Positions 7,237 to 11,590 of a DNA stretch of 11,590 bases are shown here, in pieces; within the stretch, counting starts at the first letter, position 1; every line of letters starts with the position of its first letter. The translations under genes and the position numbers were made by a program. The notes under the pieces are model-generated. The model saw only the letters and a list, made by a program, of their open reading frames with translations. It searched no databases and was not told where the DNA came from. Origin of the DNA: Entrophospora sp. SA101 (lineage: Eukaryota; Glomeromycota; Glomeromycetes; Entrophosporales; Entrophosporaceae); contig CAUDNR010000418.1 in assembly GCA_958430865.1 (NCBI GenBank), positions 20,372 through 31,961 of the forward strand, written 5' to 3'.

Positions 7237-8348
7237 ATGTCTAATACTGATGATTTTCCAACATTAAAAGAAATTAAAAAGTTAAATGTTGAAAAACTTG
7301 TGGAATTTTTACGAAGCCAAAAGGATTTACACCTTGAAGAGGATGAATTGAATATAATATTACAAAAAAAGGTCACTGGTTGTGCCTTTATTACATTGAC
7401 TGAAAGCAAGCTGGAAAATTGGGGAATTCAAAGCGGATCGGCCTTAGCAATCGTAGATTTCGCAAAGATGGTGAATACCTTTCAAACCTGTACTGCTTTT
7501 TTCATTCATTGTTTTATTGATGTTTCCTCATTGACTACTATTTCTATTATGCAGAGCCTCTTAGAAAGCGAAGAAAGATTTGATGTGAAATTGATTGTGC
7601 TGAAGACACGCAAGTTTAGTATTTCTATTTCTATCTGGTTATATTTCTTGGCATCACACAATATACCTACGTCTGTATGAACCCACCCATTTATATGGAC
7701 CCCTGCAGCCGATGTTTGGAAAGAGGGCCTTGAATGCCTACTAGGACCCGTTAAAACTTATGCTTTAACCCTCTTAGATAGATTCGTTTGACATACTCTT
7801 TTCCAGTATATTGGACATTATGGGTTCCTACGTCTGTACGAACCCACCCATTCATATGGACCCCTGCAGCCGATGTTTGGAAAGAGGGCCTTGCACGCCT
7901 ACTAAGATCCATTGCAATTTATATTGTGATCCTCCTAGATAGATTCATGTGACATACTCTTTTCCAGAACTCTATTTTGTCAATGCCATTTTTGCGTTTT
8001 CTTGTATTTATATTATCATATTTTTTTAGTAATTAAATTATTCTAATAGCTTTTTTTATTATATAGATGAGCATATCAATTGCAATCGCTTCTTATTTCA
8101 ATAGAGAGAATATCGATAAATGGTCTCATTTCGATTGCCTCAAATATTTGGCAAAAGTATGTGCAAATTTTACTTCAGAAGACCGTGATGAAATAATTGA
8201 CATGTACAAGAATCAGTTGCGTTCGATAAACTCATGTGAGACAAGGCTCAAAAAAGCAAGGTCAAAAGCTTATAAGCTGGCTGAGAATGTAGAGCGTTCA
8301 TTTCAACGTGAAGAAGTTACCTCATTTTTTGAAAGGTTGGATACACAG
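7237..8348 (+). CDS. SAM-domain protein (3'-incomplete, at least three exons)
   Basis: Exon 1 (7237-7470, 78 codons) encodes a short N-terminus and a SAM-type helical domain at about residues 18-78: LVEFLRSQKDL, a middle helix with ILQKKVTGCAFITLTESKLENWGI, and SGSALAIVDFAK. SAM domains mediate protein-protein association, often oligomers. An intron at 7471-7554 (84 nt, GTGAAT..TGCAG) has no in-frame stop, so retention would add 28 residues. Exon 2 starts SLLESEERFDVKLIVLK; its end is uncertain. A phase-0 donor at 7675 would join to the exon at 8067-8348, which begins MSISIAIASYF and holds a long basic helical region (RLKKARSKAYKLAENVERSF) before a strong donor CAG|GTACGT at 8349. Later exons are not seen; the hAT element begins about 40 bp after that donor. 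The 8067 exon could instead start a separate gene. Confidence 0.65.
7471..7554 (+). other. Intron in SAM gene, 84 nt, frame-preserving if retained
   Basis: GTGAAT donor and TATTATGCAG acceptor directly after the SAM domain. The length is a multiple of three and no stop is present in the reading frame. Confidence 0.6.
7666..7806 (+). repeat. 141-bp repeat, copy 1 (contains a GT...AG segment)
   Basis: Starts CCTACGTCTGTATGAACCC and ends ACATACTCTTTTCCAG. It is highly similar to the copy at 7827-7967, with a 161-bp period. The segment 7675-7806 (132 nt) begins GT and ends AG. Its G+C is visibly higher than its surroundings. Confidence 0.85.
7827..7967 (+). repeat. 141-bp repeat, copy 2 (contains a GT...AG segment)
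   Basis: Starts CCTACGTCTGTACGAACCC and ends ACATACTCTTTTCCAG. The segment 7836-7967 is again 132 nt with GT and AG ends. The first 80 bases are almost identical to copy 1; the central part has diverged more. Confidence 0.85.
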
Positions 8349-8397
8349 GTACGTTGGTCGTCATTTTTGTTTTGTTTTTATATATATACTCAGGGTT

Positions 8398-8523
8398 GTG
8401 AAATTTCGCTGTACGAGAAGAATCTTCGTACGTACGTACGTACGTACATACGTACGACTGACTTCGTACCATTGAGTTAGTACAGTTTCGTTGCGGCCGT
8501 ACACCTGTACGAGGAAATTTTAC
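8398..8523. repeat. Imperfect inverted repeat flanking a GTAC array
   Basis: The arm GTGAAATTTCGCTGTACG (8398-8415) and the reverse complement of CTGTACGAGGAAATTTTACA (8505-8524) are partly alike. Between them lies a CGTA tetranucleotide array (8427-8456), and a second GTACG array follows at 8527-8556. These fit subterminal repeats of a hAT element or a small nested palindromic element. Confidence 0.5.
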
Positions 8524-8556
8524 ATATGTACGTACGTACGAATGTACGAATGTACG

Positions 8557-8877
8557 ATTTATCAGAAACGATTATTTTCTGCAGTGATAAAATATTACAC
8601 CGTAAAATCTTATAACAATATCATTACAATTAACGGATTACTATTACCAGATGTTGTAACACTTGATTATCAAACTGATTGTTGTATTCTGTGGTACGTT
8701 ATTATTATTATTATAGTAATAGTATAAGTATATTCCATGATTTTTATATATTTTTTTTTAAGAGTATATAATGAATAATAAAAAAATTACACATTCGTTA
8801 ATTGTTATCAATTGTTGAAAACATAACCATATCTTTCAAGTGTATACAGTCATTAATTCCACAATTCTTTTATTCCA
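8557..8877. other. AT-rich leader before the transposase gene
   Basis: No gene is supported here. The stretch includes short ATT repeats near 8698-8715 and is probably the promoter and 5' UTR of the transposase. No definite motif can be named. Confidence 0.4.
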
Positions 8878-11471
8878 ATGGTTAAAGCTTTGAAAAATTA
8901 CATTGTTGAAACAAAACAAAAAAGTGGTTCTAGTAACAAATTATGTTACTGCAAAGCTTGCTTTATTAAACTTGGTGAAAACAGCAATGAATTAAAAACA
9001 ATAGTAGATAAAACTGAACGTATAATTCAACATTTTAATGATTGTCAAAATTTTCATGTTGTGTATAGCCAAGAAGAAAAACTTAAAATACTAGCTCTTG
9101 GTAATAGTAATAATAATGATAATAATAACAATACAATAAAAAGAAAAAGTAAATTAATTTATTTAATTAATAATTTAATTAATTAATAATTTATTTTATC
9201 TAATTAATAATTTATTTAATTAATAATTTATTAATTAACAATTTATTTATTATTACATGAATTAATTTCTTTTCTATTAGGATCAAATTCTACTTCGTCT
9301 CAATCATCTAATTATGGTCCTTTAGATAATTTTGTTGCCAGACCTTTATCTAAAGCAGATAATGAAGTTTTTCATAAACTTATATTAAAAGCCACTATTT
9401 CTTGTGGTTTTCCATTATCTTGGGTGAATAATCAAGAAACAACAGAATTATTTAAATTTCTCAACCCACATATCAAACTACCAGATAGAAAAACCCTTTC
9501 CACTAAACTATTGAATGATGCAGTTAAAGAATATGATAATGTCATGTTAGAAAAATTAAGATTAGATCAAATAGGTGTCACACTTATGTTTGATGGATGG
9601 ACGAATGTTAGGCAACAAGAATTAATGGGATGTGTTCTTTTGATGTCAGATGGAGAACCATGTGTATGGCAAGCTATGGATATCAGTAGTGAACGTGATA
9701 CAATGTTTGAAGTTATGACTAAAACTGAAGAATTAATTTCCAAATTAATAGATATGAAAATAACATTGTTATCAATAGTAACTGATAGTGCACCTTCCTA
9801 TAATGCATCAAGGCAAGTGCATATTAATTTTTTCTCATTGCCTCAAACTATCATTGAATATTTTATTGATTTATAATATAAATCTTTAATTATTAGGGCA
9901 AGATTACGACTTAAACATAGAAATATTGTTTTTTTACCATGTTTTGCCCATCAGGTGAATTTGTGTGTAGGGGAAATTTTTAAAATTTCATCTGAGTTCA
10001 AAAATACATCAGGCAATGCCTTAAAAGTGTCAGCCTATTTTAAAGATGCTAGACATAAATATTTCATTGGCCAACTTCGTGATATTCAAAAAGAACTTTA
10101 TAGCAAATATATTCAACTTGCACTTCCATGTAATACCAGGTGGAACAGTCAACATAATTGCTTTAAAAGTTTAATTGCTACTAAAAATGCTTTACGTGTA
10201 AGTTATTCTATTTATTTTTACAATCTTTCAAAATAGTAGTTTTGATTCAAATAAAATAATTGACAATTATTTTTTACATAGTCTTTGGCAATAAAATTTG
10301 ATCCTTCTTCATCAACGAATACATTGAAAATTTCACATGAAATGTATTGTATTATAATGAATGAATCTTTTTGGGACGAACTTTTAAAATTGGATCAAAT
10401 TTTGATTCCTTATTGCAATATTTTGAATAAACTACAAAGTGACAAGGCAAGATTATATGAAGTTTTACATTGTTATGCATATTTGTATCAATTTTGGAAA
10501 AGTTATTCTGATGAACTCTTGGCCAGTAGAATATTATCAAGATTGGAAAATAGATGGAGTTTATGGGAACAACCTCTTCTCATTCTTTCTTGGCTTCTTC
10601 ATCCTGTTTACAAATCAAACTATTTCACTTCTGCTTCTATATCAAAAATAAGTTATTTACACATGGGGAAGTGGCTTGTTTATTATTATAAAGCATGGAC
10701 TGGAAAAGAACCTAAAACTATTCTTAATGAATTTTATGATTTTTCACAAGGAAGAAAATATCCTTTTGATAATGCCTCCATTGATCAGTTTGAAAATAAT
10801 ATTCACAAATATTGGTGCTGGGTTCAGGATGCCTATCCAGAAATTGGAATTGTTGCAGCACATATTTTTGGTATTTGTATTAATGCAGCTTCAGTAGAAC
10901 GACTGTGGAGTAGTATGGGATTTTTTCATTCAAAAAATCGAAATAGATTGGAGGTAAAAATATAGTTTTATTTACATTAATATAGTAAATTATTTTCTTT
11001 TTAAAATTTGACTATTTCTTTTACTATATGTAGTTCACTAGAGTCTTAGAAATGGCAAAATTGAAGGCTGGCATTACATATAATCGACTTCTTCAACAAG
11101 AACTTTCTTTATCAAATAAAGAAATAAATTTAGAAGAACAGAATAGCATTGAAAGAGAAATGATATTGGAAGCCGAATCTTCAAATGTAAATACTAACTT
11201 AAATGAAGAAAGTTATTTGGGTGGACAAAATGATGAACAGGATAATAATAGTTTAGAAGCAGATGTAATTGCACAGTTTAATAATAATTTGGGTGAGTGG
11301 ATAGAAATTCTTCAAGAAGAAGAAAATGAATCTCTAAATGAGCTTATAAACATTGAAGATGATGAATTTTATAACTTAGATGTTCAAAGTATTGATCATC
11401 CAGCAACAAGCTCCGATGGGAAATGGAAATTGGAAGTTATATTAAAAAACGATATACATTGTCCTTTTTAA
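8878..11471 (+). CDS. hAT-family transposase with BED-like zinc finger (five exons, 737 aa)
   Basis: Exons 8878-9148, 9281-9812, 9897-10197, 10282-10953 and 11034-11471 join in frame to 738 codons including the stop. The N-terminus carries a BED-like DNA-binding finger: Cys25 and Cys28 (CKAC), then His52 and Cys56 (HFNDC). The catalytic core follows with the hAT acidic triad as DGWT (Asp195), VTDSAPS (Asp259) and AASVERLWS (Glu574), plus the conserved CFAHQVNL (from Cys283) and CNTRWNS (Arg349-Trp350). The C-terminus has the dimerisation block around the Glu, the RNRLE/FTRVLEMAKL segment, and an acidic tail ending in a HPA...KWKLE motif. hAT transposases cut and paste their own element in the nucleus and leave 8-bp duplications. 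The length fits a full-size enzyme and no frameshift or stop was found, so it may be active. The intron at 9813-9896 uses a GC donor. The start ATG is the first that gives the complete finger. Confidence 0.88.
9149..9280 (+). other. First intron of the hAT transposase (132 nt)
   Basis: Donor GTAAAT after KRK, acceptor TTTCTATTAG, phase 1. The intron is filled with TTAATTAATAATTTA-type tandem repeats. Confidence 0.8.
9813..9896 (+). other. GC-AG intron of the hAT transposase (84 nt)
   Basis: The junction AAG|GCAAGT is the consensus GC donor, and the acceptor is ATTATTAG. Phase 2 on both sides gives ...YNAS-R-ARLRLKHRN, which restores the expected hAT motif. Using the nearby GT donor at 9817 would break the frame. 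Confidence 0.7.
10198..10281 (+). other. Third intron of the hAT transposase (84 nt)
   Basis: Donor CGT|GTAAGT and acceptor TTTTACATAG, phase 0. Both flanks encode recognisable hAT sequence. Confidence 0.85.
10954..11033 (+). other. Fourth intron of the hAT transposase (80 nt)
   Basis: Donor GAG|GTAAAA, acceptor TATATGTAG, phase 0. It joins NRNRLE to FTRVLEMAKL, the normal order of the hAT C-terminal region. Confidence 0.85.
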
Positions 11472-11515
11472 TTTTCAATTTATGAATTTTTTTTTTGACG
11501 ATATATATATATATT

Positions 11516-11559
11516 ACAGGAGGGAACGTACTGGGAACACAAAATTAACAGGAGGGAAC
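11516..11559. repeat. Short direct repeats after the transposase stop
   Basis: ACAGGAGGGAAC occurs at 11516-11527 and 11548-11559, and GGGAACACAAAA-type sequence recurs at 11533 and 11554. They lie 45 bp after the transposase stop and could be subterminal binding repeats. Confidence 0.7.
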
Positions 11560-11590
11560 ACAAAAATTTAACCCATGCAATTTTGTTGAT

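Larger units (their letters stand above)
8391..11590 (+). mobile_element. Probable hAT transposon, right end not seen
   Basis: An autonomous hAT-type transposase gene is present. About 490 bp upstream, the sequence CAGGGTTGTGAAATTTCG at 8391 has the CAGGG start typical of hAT terminal repeats, followed by subterminal CGTA/GTAC arrays. No reverse complement of this end occurs before position 11590, so the element either continues past the window or the assigned left end is wrong. Just after the stop, two direct copies of ACAGGAGGGAAC (11516-11527, 11548-11559) may be subterminal repeats. The left end lies about 40 bp inside an intron of the SAM gene. Confidence 0.5.

Noticed and set aside
7191..7409. 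Minus-strand frame opposite the SAM domain
   Set aside because: Shadow of the SAM exon that ends in the (TA)n tract.
7666..7967. CRISPR-like array or a protein-coding exon in the 141-bp repeats
   Set aside because: Only two copies, far too long for CRISPR repeats. A frame of about 24 codons exists in each, but both end in a stop at the same point and the intron-like borders explain the copies better.
8491..8727. 78-codon plus-strand frame over the GTAC array
   Set aside because: Its Tyr/Thr/Val repeats simply translate the tetranucleotide array, followed by ATT repeats.
10352..10897. Frames at 10352-10540 (-), 10439-10651 (+) and 10676-10897 (+)
   Set aside because: All are shadows of the fourth hAT exon, which carries conserved motifs in its own frame.
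1..11590. tRNA or rRNA genes, bacterial operons, ribosome binding sites
   Set aside because: No cloverleaf or rRNA segment was recognised, and the intron-rich genes show this is eukaryotic DNA.

Overview
The window looks like nuclear DNA of an arbuscular mycorrhizal fungus (Glomeromycotina, Rhizophagus-like). This is inferred, not proven. The DNA is very AT-rich. Genes are cut by short introns, mostly 67-84 nt with GT..AG ends. The gene set is what these fungi are known for: a lineage-expanded TKL-like kinase with a small N-terminal Cys4 module, a SAM-domain protein, an intron-bearing hAT transposase, and a long polyglutamine protein.

Layout. 1-644 (+): 3' end of a gene encoding at least 75 consecutive glutamines, then an Asn/Ser-rich tail and, after one intron, a basic nuclear-localisation-like C-terminus. 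645-2102: non-coding AT-rich DNA, apart from a compositionally foreign, decayed bacterial- or phage-looking reading frame at about 1717-2001. 2103-4898 (-): a tandem duplicate of a Cys4 + kinase unit. The upstream unit (3574-4898) is a clear pseudokinase; the downstream unit (2103-3506) keeps all catalytic motifs but has a 2-nt homopolymer frameshift. The last intron of the first unit splices in frame into the Cys4 exon of the second, so the locus can encode one pseudokinase-kinase protein of about 828 residues if the frameshift is an error or is bypassed. 4899-7236: gene-poor, with two small ORFs (one bacterial-looking), an inverted-repeat element of about 243 bp and a decayed minus-strand gene remnant. 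7237-8348 (+): a SAM-domain gene, incomplete at its 3' side, with two 141-bp repeats in one intron, each containing a GT...AG segment. 8391 onward (+): a probable hAT element starting CAGGG, with subterminal GTAC arrays and a transposase gene at 8878-11471. Five exons join in frame to 737 residues with all three catalytic acidic residues, using one GC-AG intron. The right end of the element is not visible, so it may run past the window.

The genes do not form a pathway. The picture is of fast-evolving, transposon-rich accessory DNA: kinase duplication with loss of catalysis in one copy, a transposon apparently sitting in an intron of the SAM gene, and short foreign-looking remnants. All exon joins are read by eye from splice signals and frame continuity.
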